Assembly: GCA_000507305.1 (NCBI GenBank)
Contig: DF239114.1
Span: 64,560-128,559 of the forward strand
Source of the DNA: Breviolum minutum Mf 1.05b.01
Taxonomy: Eukaryota > Sar > Dinophyceae > Suessiales > Symbiodiniaceae
Length of the DNA stretch: 64,000 nucleotides
Direction of reading: 5' to 3'
A program made the translations under genes and the position numbers. The notes beneath the pieces are model-generated. The model was not told where the DNA came from and searched no databases. It worked only from the letters and a program-made list of their open reading frames with translations. Position 1 is the first letter of the stretch, and every line of letters starts with the position of its first letter. Shown here piece after piece: positions 46,276 to 58,220 of the stretch.

Positions 46276-46397
46276 TACTCTGGTCTTGGTTTTAGGTGCA
46301 TCGTGATACCTAACACCTTTCCATCCTTCGTACCAGTCGCTTCCAGTTCCCCTATGAGTTGAAGAAATCTTCATTGGTGAAACTTCTCTGAAAATAT
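46276..46397 (-). CDS. Exon with strong donor, two possible frames
   Basis: The donor CCAGA|GTAAGT is excellent. With the acceptor ATATTTTCAG the frame reads EVSPMKISSTHRGTGSDWYE; with the nearer CAACTCATAG it reads ELEATGTKDGKVLGITMHLK. Only the first agrees in phase with the exon at 46060. Confidence 0.45.
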
Positions 46398-46587
46398 CCC
46401 GATGGACAGTTGCATCTTTTATCATCAATATATACACATGATTTCAAGTGTGTCGAATCAAATTTGTGTACACTGCACATGTTTGAAAAAACTATGTCCA
46501 CATTCCATATGCTGATTGTATGATTGACCATTACATCAATGACAGCTTGCATCAGCTTGTCGGGTTTCATTTTCTTTGCCAAGATAC

Positions 46588-46689
46588 TTTGGACAAGTCT
46601 TGCAATGCACCCGAGGCTACTGCCTTTTTCGCTTCGCTAGGATTGTGTTGCACCGCCCGAAAAATGGCCTCATGTGGTGGGAAGCTTTT
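46588..46689 (-). CDS. Armadillo-like repeat exon
   Basis: Exactly 34 codons between CCCGTGCTCCAG|AAA and AAA|GTATCT, phase 0 both sides. Reads KSFPPHEAIFRAVQHNPSEA, then KKAVASGALQDLSK. EAKKAVASGALQDL is a typical armadillo helix-3 pattern (small residues, V-xx-GA-L). An overlapping frame (CIARLVQSILAKKM) is a weaker alternative. Confidence 0.6.
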
Positions 46690-47485
46690 CTGGAGCACGG
46701 GTTGAAACAGAAAAAAATGCGCTTTGCGTAGGGCTGATTGGTATTTGGTAGTAGCTGTTGTTTTGGAGATTGATTAACTATCGTAGCACTTCCTGTTTAT
46801 GCAAAGTGAAATCAAAAAATAGGTGCTTGATGGTGCTTGATTTCTTTGTTCACTCTTGACGCATGTTTTACATTCATTTAATTGAATTTGTTTGTATTTA
46901 AGTGATATCATTTGGTGACGTAAAGTTGAAACTTTACAAAATAGAAAAACATGCTGCACGTTTGCCCACTAAGTAACACACATGGCCAGAATAGCGCAAC
47001 CCCAAGCTTCTGTAAACTTATCGAATCTAGTTGTGAATGATCCTCGCAAAATTCAATTTCACTCAGACTCAGCTCTTCTCTCAAAAAATCCTTTTATACA
47101 ATCTATATAAAAGCACCACTTCTTTCATCAACCAAAATCCCACCCCCCAAAAAAACAAAAAAAACACGACTTCAAAGCAGCAACCATGGACTGAGTGGGA
47201 GCAACCAGCTTTTTTGGAATTTTACCAGGAAACATCACTGGCAGCTTGTTGCACATCCACCATCTGTGGTCGACGTCTCATCTCCTGAAAGGGACCAAAG
47301 CTGTATGGTAGAGACACATGTGTACATACATTATGATGGTCAAAGGACACCCTTGCTCGATACAACTTGGGAACAACATGACTCTTTCATAATGGAAATT
47401 GTTGAATTCAATATAGTTGCAAGTTAATGTTCGGTATCTTCTATGGTCAGCAAGTTCTACTTGTACTGAACACATGAAAATCAAT

Positions 47486-47572
47486 GGCACAACTTAGCCA
47501 CTCCATAGGGCTGAGGATGCCAGAGCTCTGAAGGACCTCTGCCTTGTCATCTACCACGTCCAAGTTGGACGT
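47486..47572 (-). CDS. Candidate helical-repeat exon
   Basis: Minus frame after AGTTTCAG reading TSNLDVVDDKAEVLQSSGIL, then SPMEW. VLQSSGIL resembles VLQGI segments downstream. A GC donor (GTG|GCTAAG) is possible. Phase to neighbours is unresolved. Confidence 0.45.
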
Positions 47573-47807
47573 AATAAAAACTGAAACTATGGCACATCCT
47601 ATGATTCATACTATGATACATCAACGAATATTGGATGTTTGATTCCCATCCCATCCCATCCCATAATCGTACATATTGGCACCAGGTAAGCAGCATCAGG
47701 TTTTCAATTGTCAAAACTCTAATCTATCTGAGATCATATTACCATATACCATCTATTCATATCTATTCTTGTTTCATCAAGTGTACCACGACTTGAAACA
47801 ACCAAAC

Positions 47808-47864
47808 CTGAAGGATGAGGAGTAAATCACGTTCATCCAGTGCTCTTTCGAAGTCTTCCTCCAT
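47808..47864 (-). CDS. First exon MEEDFERALDERDLLLILQ
   Basis: Starts at ATGGAGG after GCC (good initiation context); 19 codons, phase 0, to CTTCAG|GTTTGG. Acidic, helical start suited to the helical-repeat exons that follow on the same strand. A 167-codon overlapping frame has no start-site support. Confidence 0.55.
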
Positions 47865-48430
47865 GGCGAAAAAAACCCGCCGTTTCTAAAGACAGCGACT
47901 TGCACCCGTCCCTTCTCTTGAGCCAGGTTGACGGGGTGAACTTGTGGCTGAAACATGGTTGGCTGGGACATCACTGTGTTTGTCAAATGGCCATCTCCAA
48001 CGTTTATGTGAGTGTATAACAAGATACCAGTGGCAGGACTTTCGCTTTCACTTTGCAAATTGCCGGCAACAAATGATGAAGGATTGCAACGTGTGTGACA
48101 AAATTCCCCCAACCTCCCATGATACGAATACCAATCCAACCACACCATACATGGAGCGGTGAGAAGAGATAGAGTTTTCGCGAATTGAACATGTATTATA
48201 TGTATCCCAACATATCTAAGAAACGGTGCCTTTTGAAGTTTCATTTCGGGTTGATAGCATGGAAAACGCACACATATCATGCAGAGAAAAGTTCACACCA
48301 AGGAACCAAGTACATGTAAATCTCAAGTCGTCAAGGTGCAACAGTGGCCAACTTGCTCAGTGTACGTGTAACATCGTGTAACGCATGCATTTTATACATT
48401 CTGCTTAGCATGAGATGCACACTTATACCA

Positions 48431-48607
48431 GGGGTTGCTTTGAAACATTGCCCCGGCCACAACACTCAAATTCGAGGCTCCACTGTGGCTGGTGCCTGGA
48501 GATCCATCTTCATATCCAAACGGTGTGTGGAGGATTCCGACATGTGCCATGTGCCCAGTCACTCTGGTTTTCTTTTTTGCCGAAAGATATGTTCAGCCAG
48601 GGCTAGT
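48431..48607 (+). CDS. Candidate exon, frame uncertain
   Basis: Between TTATACCAG|GG and GGCTA|GTGAGG. One frame is Cys/His-rich (CVEDSDMCHVPSHSGFLFC); another reads LVPGDPSSYPNGVWRIPTCA. Both are open. Confidence 0.4.
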
Positions 48608-48682
48608 GAGGAATCTTCTCAATACAAAGTGTTTGTTGGATTTTTGCAATCTTGACAGTGGCATGGCATTGATCATTGCGTC

Positions 48683-48820
48683 ATGGAATGGTTTGCTGCT
48701 ACTTGTGACTGTCCAAGAGCCAAAGTGGCACGATCGACAGGCACAGCTTTCTTCAGCATGAAAGTCGCCGACATGCTCCATCCACTCGTGAACATGGATC
48801 ATGACTGGCTCCAATGTCTC
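48683..48820 (+). CDS. Candidate exon
   Basis: Reads MEWFAATCDCPRAKVARSTG, then FSMKVADMLHPLVNMDHDWL. Borders not fixed. Confidence 0.35.
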
Positions 48821-49449
48821 TACTGTAGCAAAATAACAACCAAATATGTATATAGCTTAACACATATAAATATATACTGATTGGCTGGCTATTATGCACT
48901 TCTCCATGCTTATCTACTCAAATCAAATGAGTTGGAGCTACACCAATTACAGTCAAATACAGTTAGGCTTCCAAGATCTCCCAAGGGTATGACCAATGAT
49001 ACCAAACATGTACAAAAAGTGTTCCTTGTCTTAAGACTCCTCTATTCTTTCATTAACATCGCAGTTCTGGGGGAACTTCCTCTCCCCCAATGTCCAACTT
49101 TTGAAGGGAGGAGGCGAACAGAAGGGCTGGGAGGTCTCTTCGGAATCCAGGAAGCAATTGGAGGACATGGCCCATGGCCATTTCATGCTAATAACCCATC
49201 CATACTGTTCACCTATTAAAAAACCATGTCAGGCTTCAAATTATGCCAAGCTTCACTGTAACTTGAAATGTGAGCCACTCATTTGACACATGTCCCAAAG
49301 CATGTATGAATTTTAGATTAGGCTCTCCAAAACTAGCATAACACGTGCTAGTAAGCTATCCCGAAAGTCGACTGGTTTTCCAACCCTCTATTTTTTCAGG
49401 TGCTTATGTCAGGGCATGTTTTCAATCAAAGTCAGCTTGGAAGTCTGAG

Positions 49450-49625
49450 CTTTCGGAAGTTATTTTGGCACCCTGGAACCACAGTTCCACCAGGGTCTGT
49501 TATCTGTTGCTGCAAATTTCGATTTCCATTTTTGGCCTCGCAAAATCGCCCAAGCGATTCAACGTGCTTGCCCATTTGATGCGCGGGTCCACGGCAAAGG
49601 ATGCCGGGGCGGCCTAAACTTATGA
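49450..49625 (+). CDS. Terminal exon, unknown
   Basis: After AAGTCTGAG|CT it reads FGSYFGTLEPQFHQGLLSVA, then NFDFHFWPRKIAQAIQRACP, ending CRGGLNL and TGA. GC rises across the exon. Confidence 0.5.
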
Positions 49626-49699
49626 TGGAATGGGGCCTGTCTTTGAGACCTATTCCGGCACCGTGGCAGCTTTCCAAACGAACCAAGTCTTTCAAATTT

Positions 49700-51060
49700 C
49701 TAACGATACGCTTTGATAAAGCCAGCGTGATTCAAATCAATCTGATCTATCATCAAACACACCATATAATCATAAATTACATGAAGAACTTGTGTTTTTT
49801 TGCTATAAGGCTATTCTGACTATTACTGATTTTTTTCTTTCATGTAGTTGAGACTGCCTCATGTCATCTCATGTCATGCTTGTCCCGAAAAATCTGAAGA
49901 CCAACTGACCAACATCTCTTTTTTGGGCGCTTCCCGCCGATGCCGGTGGATTCTGTATGGGACAGTGATCTCAATGGATCCATCAACGGATCCTGTACAA
50001 CTTTGCCCCGCTGTTGCGCAGATCGCGGAAGTTCCATGAGAAGCAACTCTTACCAAAATTGAAATCTTAAAAAACAAGGGATAAAATGGGTAGGGGATCG
50101 TTCCCAACCACAGATCTTTGGGAAATCGGCATGAAAATCGACCATTGAAAAGACAACTGCACAAACCTATCTACAAATTCCTCAAGATATTACCCCACAT
50201 TTCTATCAAATCCTGGAAGGCTTTGACTAGTCACTGCGCAACAAATCTTAACAGAATCTACAAATCTTGAGAATGGTGTATGTACCTCTGTCAAGACCGT
50301 GGAAGAAATTTTCATTGCTTCCAGTGCTTCCAAGTCTTTTTGGCGCACTCTACTGGGAGAGGTTAGCAAGGCAAATCAACTCCCAGCTTGAAGCATCAAA
50401 AAAAATCAGGGAAATCTAATGGATTTCATTCACAATCAAATTGTGGCGGAAGGTGCATCCCTGGAAACTATGATTTTCCACTGCGAATCGCCTGATCTCG
50501 CAGTGGGTATGACAAGCACTAGCCATGATGGAACATCATTCACCTGCTTGAAGGGGCCAAATTGAGAAGGTGCACAAGCTCATGCTCAGTTCTCATGGAT
50601 CATCAACAGCGAAAAAACATACGATCTCATGTAATCCGGACCCTTCTGAATGATTCTTACAGAGTCCCTAGGGAAATAAACCCTTCCAACATACCTCTTG
50701 AGAAGACTAGTGGACTAGACCGTACGTATTGATGAAGTATATTTGAGACTTTGGGATGGGGTCCTGAGTTTACTGGACATTCATTTAAGTCATTTAACTC
50801 TGCTTTTCCATTCCGGAGCTAGCGGCTAGTACAACAAAAATGTATTTTGCTAATGGATCACCCTCAGGCCACTCAAAAATTTCAGCGCATATTGCCTCAT
50901 TGAGGCAATTTCCGCACCATGAATTCCTTGCACAAATGCCTTGGTGCATCTTCGCGATTGCCTCACGACCTTAGGAATCATCGGTTGGAGTTGGTGCTTG
51001 GAGTTGTTTTGTTGATGGTTTCAGATGTGCGCAGCTGCAATTTTCCGCCACAAGTTGTCA
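49700..51060. other. No supported exon
   Basis: Nothing with splice support. Short opposed frames at 49.85-50.16 kb. Confidence 0.4.
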
Positions 51061-51143
51061 TCAACTCATGACAAAAAAAAAACAACACCACTCCAGATCA
51101 AAAAGCCTAAACAACTACTACACAAATGACCTGCTTTCAAACC

Positions 51144-51289
51144 TCTCTCATTCCAGGGATAAAGTTTGTACCCTGGAGTGTCTAATAATAGAAGCTCTCC
51201 AAATTGAAGGGAGCAATTGCTTTCTGTCCCCAAAGTCTTTGTACAGCTTTGGGATGCTCTGGTTAGGTCGACACTTTCAATCACGGCCC
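51144..51289 (-). CDS. Candidate exon
   Basis: A pyrimidine tract then TCCAAAAG|GG opens AVIESVDLTRASQSCTKTLG and CSLQFGELLLLDTPGYKLYP. A plus-strand frame (51068-51433) overlaps and is the alternative. Confidence 0.45.
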
Positions 51290-51944
51290 CTTTTGGAAGA
51301 CCATGAAGAACAAAAAAAGCGTTTGAAACGCGGGTTAAGGTCAATCATAGGTTGTCTCCCGCGTCGGGGCGCGAAGTATCCATGTAGCATACAGATCGAA
51401 TTGCCTTGCCCTGGAAACCAACCATGGATCTGATCAAATAAGGAGAAGTCACCATCCGATGAATGTCACTCAAATCTTACAACAACAGAAGCTGGCAGGA
51501 AACATTTCCCACGTTTATTTCCTGACAGACTTGAGCCAACTGTCACCCCTTTCTCCATGAGGCTCCAGGCAAGAATGCGTCGCAGGGCGAACTGGGTTCA
51601 GTTTGGTGGCCCACGAGGTTTACAAATCCTGGACATCATCCTCAGCTATGGGAAGTAACGATACCATGTCATGATGCTGTTCATGCTCATCAAAATCCTG
51701 CACCAGTTGATTTGAGAAAAAATGCAACGATTAGCATACCTCATTTTAAATAACATGTTTTAACCCTACCAGTTAAGTTTGCAACCTTTCGTCAACAGCC
51801 TGGTGCAGTACTTGATGTATGCTGGGCTGGTTTCACTTTAGGTGATCCCAAGAGTTCAAACCAATAAACCACATGAATACATTGGGTTTTTTGGGAGTTG
51901 CAAGTTGATAGTCATGTTCTCAATGACTTCTATGTCGTTCTTTT

Positions 51945-52031
51945 ATGTATCTTATGCGTCTTATGCATGAACATGTGGAACAAACTATTGCTTCTTTACA
52001 CTCCCATGAATCCTCTGTTTTGACTGAGATG
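51945..52031 (+). CDS. Candidate exon
   Basis: Reads RLMHEHVEQTIASLHSHESS to GAGATG|GTAAAT, a good donor. Confidence 0.5.
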
Positions 52032-52215
52032 GTAAATCTTCAATCATCATATCATGACACAACGACTTGCAGTGCCTCAGCTGAACCAGGTTTACATATT
52101 GATCAATTAGATAGAAATTCAAAAACAACTACATATCAGAGACTCAAAGACATGCCATTGCTTTTCCCGCTTAGTCCCACTAAAAACCAAGACCTCCAGA
52201 ACTTTGCCACCAAAG

Positions 52216-52389
52216 CCACGGTTCTTGGGCCCGGATGAATGCCCTATCCCTCGAGAAGCGAACCTTATTTTAGAAGTGCCATGCTTTGAGAGACGGAGGT
52301 TGTTGACGATTAAGATTTGCGATCTTTACCGAGGTGTTTTTGTTGTTGGAAAGTGCTTAGCTGCTGAATGCCACTGCTTCAAAAAGTGA
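52216..52389 (+). CDS. Exon with stop, unknown
   Basis: After GCCACCAAAG|CCA it reads PRFLGPDECPIPREANLILE, then RRRLLTIKICDLYRGVFVVG and ECHCFKK, then TGA. 57 codons. Confidence 0.55.
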   Translation, partial: PRFLGPDECPIPREANLILEVPCFERRRLLTIKICDLYRGVFVVGKCLAAECHCFKK

Positions 52390-52411
52390 ATCAACAAATC
52401 GTAGGATTCAT

Positions 52412-52955
52412 GTGATAGTGGGCCAAACATCCGGACTGGGACTTGTAGAACTTCCATATATCTTTGTTAGGCCGTTGGAAATAATAACATCGCAATCAAC
52501 AACATCTTGGTGGCATCCTGGATGTTGGATTACCGCCATGGACATGGTAGGTGTCCTTAAAGATATATGTCTGCAAAATAAGAAACATACAGTAGCCCAT
52601 GTTCCCTTGGGATTGCATTTGTTTAGGCAAATGGCATATGCTTTTCTTGGGGTCCTTATATCCATTTAAGGAAAACATCCTAAGATGGGAACTGTTCATC
52701 AGGGAGTTGATGGACAATGAAAACCCAATCCCATTTCCTCCGTACTCTCTGTGTATCTTCTTGTTCAACATCAATGTTGACCCTAAAGTTTGCACTTCTC
52801 CATGGCACTACCTCACCATGTTCATCCCTGCTCATCCAAATCCTGGATTTATCAACCTGTTTGCTTCAATTTCCTCATTAAAAACATGTTCCATTTCTAT
52901 ACATTATTTAGATCATCTCGGATTTGCCTGGATATCTACCATCTCAAGCCCATGA
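52412..52955 (+). CDS. Candidate exons, plus
   Basis: First part GLGLVELPYIFVRPLEIITS to GGTAG|GTGTCC (52550); then an open frame with LRWELFIRELMDNENPIPFP. The minus strand is also open at 52.41-52.66 kb. Confidence 0.35.
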
Positions 52956-52997
52956 AACCATCCGATTCCCCCCCAAATCCATCAGCACTCGGTGCTT

Positions 52998-53040
52998 CCA
53001 AGGAGCTTTTAAGGAGCTTTTAAGGAGCTATTAGCTCCTA
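52998..53040 (+). repeat. Short tandem AAGGAGCTTTT
   Basis: Three copies of AAGGAGCTTTT-like units followed by the inverted TTAGCTCCT. Confidence 0.85.
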
Positions 53041-53625
53041 CTAATTGCCACGGAACTTGCTTTTGGTAAACGCAGCCCCCCCCCCCCTTTTTTTTGATTA
53101 ACGTCTCAACAGCCATCATGAAAATTTATCAGCTTTATCCAATCCTCCTTTTTGGAATCACCAGTCTCAGGAGCATGAAACAACAGACAAATTCATAGCT
53201 TGCAAAAGAACGTACCTTATTTTTGGAAGATGAAGCGTTAACATCCATCTGCCCAGAAAAAAAATGGCGGGGGGCTGCACCGAAACGTGGCCAATTAAAA
53301 ATGTGAACCTCACCAACTCTCAGTGTTGGAGTTGGTTTCGGCTCTTACCTCGGTGTTTGTTGGAACATGACGACTGGGAGCAACAAACATATGCCATATT
53401 TTTGTTTTTTTGGGGGGGAACTATAAAACCTTTAAGTTGGTGTGTTTCAACCCACTTGGAGAAACAAAAAGTTGGTTCAAGTTGAACAATTTCCTCCAAA
53501 TAGGGGTGATAATATTTGAAACCACCGAAGAAACTCAATGTAAAGATTCAACCGCCAAGTTGCAAATTGACTTCTGTGGGTAGTGGTTGGAAGTGGCTTG
53601 CTCTTGGCCGCATTTTTTTTTGCAG

Positions 53626-53753
53626 CTTGCCACCTACCAAATTTTGCTTCATGTGAAGATTTGAAGCAATCAAGCAGAACATCATTTGAAAGTGAATGCC
53701 AATATGCTTATCCAAAATGTGCTTCGAGATTTTGGAACTCTAGTGGCAATTTA
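53626..53753 (+). CDS. Cys-containing exon
   Basis: The acceptor CATTTTTTTTTGCAG|CT has a strong T-tract. Reads CHLPNFASCEDLKQSSRTSF, then ESECQYAYPKCASRFW. Four or more Cys suggest an extracellular domain. Confidence 0.5.
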
Positions 53754-54136
53754 GTTCCTAATCGCTCCGGTGTGAGGCTTTAGATGCCAAAAAGATTGGC
53801 CATCCATGGTCTGCTCCCGTACAACAAACATGCAGGTGTAATAAATTGTGGTCTATAACTATAAGGGTCTTGGAAACATCCATTCCAGGAAAAATGGCAT
53901 GTTTTTCTTTCTCTGGGCAGTTGGGAGGGCCACCAACAAGCATCGCACATCGTACATGCTGGTTGAGGGGTAATTACATACAACAGCTTACTAGACTGAA
54001 CAAAATAGTAATTTCAACCTCCGTTTCTTGGCTATTCAACACGAGATTAAAGAACAATCAAATGCAGAGTCCTTTACAAAAGAGAAGCAGTAGTTACACT
54101 CCACCCCGATAATTCTTCACTGGAAATACCTGGCAG

Positions 54137-54249
54137 GTCTTGTGTGGTCAAGCCGCGCCTGCCACACCCAGGGGTCATGGCAAAAAACGATGAGCTGTGC
54201 GTTCATGCGCAGGTTCATCCCGACACAATCTGGGCTGAGCCAAGCAACA
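54137..54249 (+). CDS. Exon, unknown
   Basis: After ACCTGGCAG|G it reads SCVVKPRLPHPGVMAKNDEL, then CVHAQVHPDTIWAEPSN, to AACA|GTTGAC. Confidence 0.55.
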
Positions 54250-54316
54250 GTTGACTTTGGGAAAATAATTGGAAGGAAACGGTTGGAATACATAATGACA
54301 TGGAAAAGAAAATCAG

Positions 54317-54371
54317 AAAACCAGCTTTCATTTTGCGCACACGGAACAGAACACAGGCATTCATATTGCAG
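54317..54371 (+). CDS. Small exon
   Basis: 18 codons plus one base between AAAATCAG|AAA and TGCAG|GTTTCT. Reads KTSFHFAHTEQNTGIHIA. Confidence 0.45.
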
Positions 54372-54464
54372 GTTTCTACCAACAAAAAGTAACCCTGTTT
54401 GATTTTTGACAAGGCAGAGTGAGAAAATGTCAGAAAAGTGGGGCACCCTACACATCAAAAGCTT

Positions 54465-54656
54465 TCAAATCACAACAAGGAAATTGAAATGATTCAACAC
54501 CAAGCGAGTCTAAGGGCCTATGCGCTTAGTTCATGGTGTATCTTTTGTTGTGACATGTGGCTCATCTACCTCCGAAATTTGCAGGAGCTAGCCCTTCTCA
54601 TCAGATTTGAGCCGGCTACCATTCAACCAATATCTCTTCCTGAAAGGGTTGAGTGA
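54465..54656 (+). CDS. Candidate terminal exon
   Basis: Reads NHNKEIEMIQHQASLRAYAL, then LLIRFEPATIQPISLPERVE and stop. Confidence 0.4.
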   Translation, partial: SNHNKEIEMIQHQASLRAYALSSWCIFCCDMWLIYLRNLQELALLIRFEPATIQPISLPERVE

Positions 54657-55174
54657 AGGATGTCTGGTAAAGGAAGGAAAACACAGCCCACTCAACTGAC
54701 TCAAAGTCCAGCGTCACTTATGCCAAGAGACCTTCCAATTCAAAACCTGGAACAAGCTATTGGTGAACGAATGTGCCCCAAACCCTGTGGATCAATGATG
54801 CTTCCATCCTACGCAACGTAAATCCCGTTGGTAAAGTGGCAAAAAAAAGAGTGCCTGGTCAATCACGTAATACCCTTATGAGCCATTTATCAAGCAGCTG
54901 CATCGTATCGTTTATCCATCCGTGAGTGCGAGATTGCAAGCTGGTAAGTGCCAGCTGCACCTGCTGGTTATGGCATCAAATTTTCAAATGAAGTCAATAA
55001 AGTTCAATGTACATCATACAGCCCAAGTACAGGTGCTGATCAAACGTCACCATTGGTATTTTTGGTGTTTACCATACTCAAATTAGATAATATCATTGCT
55101 ATCATCCAATCCAAGTCCACATTGGAACAAGATCAGTGAAAAAATCAAATCAAACCAATCTTCAAAACAACCAA

Positions 55175-55282
55175 CCCTCCCTGAAACTAACATAACACCT
55201 GTAAATTGATGGTTTTTAAAAAACTATCTTCCTTTTCAGGATACCATGTTTTCAGTTTTTTTACTGGTTAGTTTCAGGGTTT
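55175..55282. repeat. Repeat family A, copy 2
   Basis: The left CCCTCCCTGAAACTAAC matches the inverted right end GGTTAGTTTCAGGG. Inner TGATGG and CTTCCTTTT blocks match copy 1. Confidence 0.85.
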
Positions 55283-55559
55283 GAGGTTCCCCATCCTGGC
55301 CCATCCTGAAAAAACAACGGCCAACCTTGGCCTTGGAACCATCCAAGAAAGCAGCTCTCTCTGCCAAAACCTGGCGAGGCCGGACAGCATCGACACGACA
55401 TGCACGGAGAATTCCAATGAAAACTGGCTGATGAAGGTTTGATGATTATTGATGATATATTGATGATTGATGATGCATGATGATTGCTCATATGCAACCA
55501 CTATAAAAATATGGAAAATGACAAAAAAAACAAAATCATCACCCAAGGGAAAAACCTCA

Positions 55560-55733
55560 CTCCCAACCTAGTGCATGAAAAAACGCCCCCGAACTACGGC
55601 ACCTTGGCACGTCCTCTGTGTCCAGTCTTGGTTTCTAAAAGGCCCCAGGCCACCAGCAAGGTGGCCAACCATCGACAAGCTACTCTCAAACGTTCTGAAC
55701 CTGGAGCTGTGGAGCTGCGATTCAACCAATGGT
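55560..55733 (+). CDS. Candidate exon
   Basis: Reads TPNLVHEKTPPNYGTLARPL, then QATLKRSEPGAVELRFNQ, to CCAATG|GTATGC. The minus strand is also open. Confidence 0.4.
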
Positions 55734-56112
55734 ATGCATATATGGGATGAAGATTGCATTTGCATGAGATCACTACATATCCCTACTTACAACCACAGGT
55801 TCCAATATATATATATATAGTTCATTTTCAGGGGAGGACGTTGTTGTTGCCTTCATTTACTGGACTTGAAGATGTACAGTACCTACTTTTATGAGCGTTG
55901 GATATTACATGGCATTGATCGCTGGTAAACTCAGTAGTGAAACTCTGCTTTGGCTGATGGCGAATCACAAGGATCCTTTGTAGCAACCTCGTATAATCCC
56001 AAAGTCCACAATGTGGATTAAATCAGAAAATGAAACAAACATAGCAAAACAACCTTCTTCCAAAAATATCAAGATGAGCTCAGGTCATTATGATCAACTA
56101 TGATCACCCAAA

Positions 56113-56259
56113 TTATTTATATCCATCCTCCCTTTTTGGAAGAACACTGGCACCACCACTCGGCGCACCGGCACCTTCCTCCGAAATGGGCTCATGGGAA
56201 CGGACACGATGACGGCCATCGATCCACACATCCAAGTCTTGATGCATCAGCTCCTGTAC
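56113..56259 (-). CDS. Terminal exon
   Basis: The acceptor CTGATGCATTTCAG|GTA, then 48 codons and a stop. Reads VQELMHQDLDVWIDGRHRVR, then SHEPISEEGAGAPSGGASVL. GC-rich. Confidence 0.6.
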   Translation of the reverse strand, partial: VQELMHQDLDVWIDGRHRVRSHEPISEEGAGAPSGGASVLPKREDGYK

Positions 56260-58100
56260 CTGAAATGCATCAGAAATGCCATGGCACATGGGCCAGAGAT
56301 GTTTTTGAAATTTATGTCTAGGAAAGGAAGCAAGAATCTGAATAGATGATTCATGATAATTCATTGAAATCTATAGTACTTAGTATCTATGATTATGCGA
56401 ACATCTAAATATTAACCCGCACTCTCCAAACTTGAACCCAAAACTAAAATGAGACATAGTAGTTCATGCTTTTTTGCATGATATCGTATCTATAAGTTTA
56501 AAATCGTTGTCTTGATTCTTCATTGCAACCCAAAACCATAAACACAAGGATCCCAAATCATCTATGACTCAAGGGTGGTTCGCAAGTTTCCCTGAAATGA
56601 AGTTGAAATGCCAGGTGAAGTTGGATTTTCCAAACAAAAATCACCTCCGAAACAACCCGCGAAAATCTGGGTGAGGGAAATGGTAGCGGAATCTACCATG
56701 TTTGCCAAAGCTGTTTGGGAAGTATGTTTATCGTTTTTGGCCTTTAACATAAGAAATTCATGAGTTTCTTTAGGGTATAGTCATCAAAAGCCTACTCTGA
56801 CAATCGGGTTGTATGACTGCAAGGTCGTGTTCATGGTGGGAATTCCGAAAAAGCTTGTTCATTCGATGGTGATCTCGGATTCTTTGCTGATGGTCTTGGT
56901 TATAACCCAAAGTAAAAGAGCGGCGATGGTAAATGCTGCAATGAGGGCAGACGATCCATGAACATGAGTGAATATGATATTGACATGTAGCACTGCTTCG
57001 GAAAAAAGTCAATCATCAATATACTAACTATATAGCCATATCACTCTTGGCTCAGGGATACCGATCAAGAATCCTTCTGAGAATAGGGATCCTTCAGATC
57101 TTTGATCAACTTCGAATTCAGAATTTCACCAACCAAAACTGCCGGAGCTTCGCACCAACTGCTCGAGCTTCCCACCGTGGTTACCAGCCAAGTGTCCATC
57201 CGAGTGCCATCTTGGAAGGTGCTGCGTGCTTTGTCGAAGCAGTTGTTGTTTTTATGCGTCAAAGCCAAATTCAACCTCACACACTTTCCAGCGGTGATGA
57301 GTATACAGATATATAACAATGCGCCAGTTTGATGCTGGTGATGTCTGGGAAGTAAGTAGAAGCATTTCTAGGGTTTTAATCGAAGGTTATAGGGGTATCT
57401 GCATAATGATGCCAGTTGGTCAACACTTCACCAAAATGGTGCCAGAGTCAATTGGTAAAAACATGCTGGTGAGGTGCTTGTTTCTCTGAATGACTTGAGG
57501 GCTAGTTCTTTCTGGCTGGAGGGTTGGTCGGAAGGGCTACGAGGATTTGCGCAAAGAAGTAACAAAAGTTCATCTCGGCAGAGGGTTTCAAAGACGATTG
57601 TGGGATGTTCCTCTGCTGAGCACAGGTGCATCTTGAATAAAATACATGCCCATTCCGCTGCAAAATGCATATGTAAAAAAATATATATGTATATATATAT
57701 AAATGTATGTATCATACAAGGTATCAATGCATCCTCAAACCCTATACTTCAGTGGCAGCTGCATCCATCAATATCATATATTAAAGATATTTAAAGATAC
57801 AATATGAATCGCACACATACCTCAGCTGAACCAAGTTGAATCCAAGTGGCCATGAACAGGCTGCCACAGCGAACTTTGGAACTTCTTTCCTGGGATTCAA
57901 GCAATGTTAGTAAGTATGATAAATTGATGATTAACAGATTGGCTGCCATTTTTTGGGGGAGTGGATCTGACTTGTAAACCAAAAGTCGTAGCATCTGGGA
58001 CATGTTATTGTTTGTCTTTGCATTTTGCTTGTGTTGCCGGGAAGGATGTGACCCCAGAACATGTGGCAAAACATGCCGTGCCGCTCTCCACAATTTACAT
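56113..58100 (-). CDS. Multi-exon minus gene, single-span membrane protein candidate
   Basis: Exons 58100-57993, 57889-57821, 57615-57467, 57235-57065, about 56975-56863 and 56259-56113. The fifth reads SALIAAFTIAALLLWVITKT, a clear membrane span. Exons before it could be luminal and the last (SEEGAGAPSGGASVLPK) cytosolic. Grouping rests on strand and proximity; not all phases agree, and one listed exon has an in-frame stop, so two genes may be merged. No family recognised. Confidence 0.45.
56863..56975 (-). CDS. Membrane-span exon
   Basis: Reads SALIAAFTIAALLLWVITKT, followed by KESEITIE and a stop in the same frame; the donor is unclear. Confidence 0.4.
57065..57235 (-). CDS. Exon with stop
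   Basis: Reads STFQDGTRMDTWLVTTVGSS, then WCEAPAVLVGEILNSKLIKD and DPYSQKDS, then TGA. GC-rich. The acceptor is one of several AG sites near 57225-57235. Confidence 0.55.
   Translation of the reverse strand, partial: DKARSTFQDGTRMDTWLVTTVGSSSSWCEAPAVLVGEILNSKLIKDLKDPYSQKDS
57467..57615 (-). CDS. Exon ending in a possible GC donor
   Basis: The acceptor ACCTGTGCTCAG|CA, then 49 codons. Reads EEHPTIVFETLCRDELLLLL, then SSQKELALKSFRETSTSP, to CCA|GCATGT. Confidence 0.55.
57821..57889 (-). CDS. Exon, 23 codons, consensus sites
   Basis: GAATCCCAG|GAA to GAG|GTATGT, phase 0 both sides. Reads ERSSKVRCGSLFMATWIQLG. Confidence 0.6.
57993..58100 (-). CDS. Candidate exon
   Basis: Reads RAARHVLPHVLGSHPSRQHK, then NNNMSQMLRLL, to TTTTG|GTTTAC. 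Confidence 0.45.
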
Positions 58101-58220
58101 GTGATCTAATCTGTTTCGGGTCAAACCCTGGGTTCTCAAATTGTTCAGGATCAACGAATTAGATGGTCTTTGAGCCAAATTCCTGTAAGAAACATCTCAA
58201 CTAATTATTTACACCATAGT

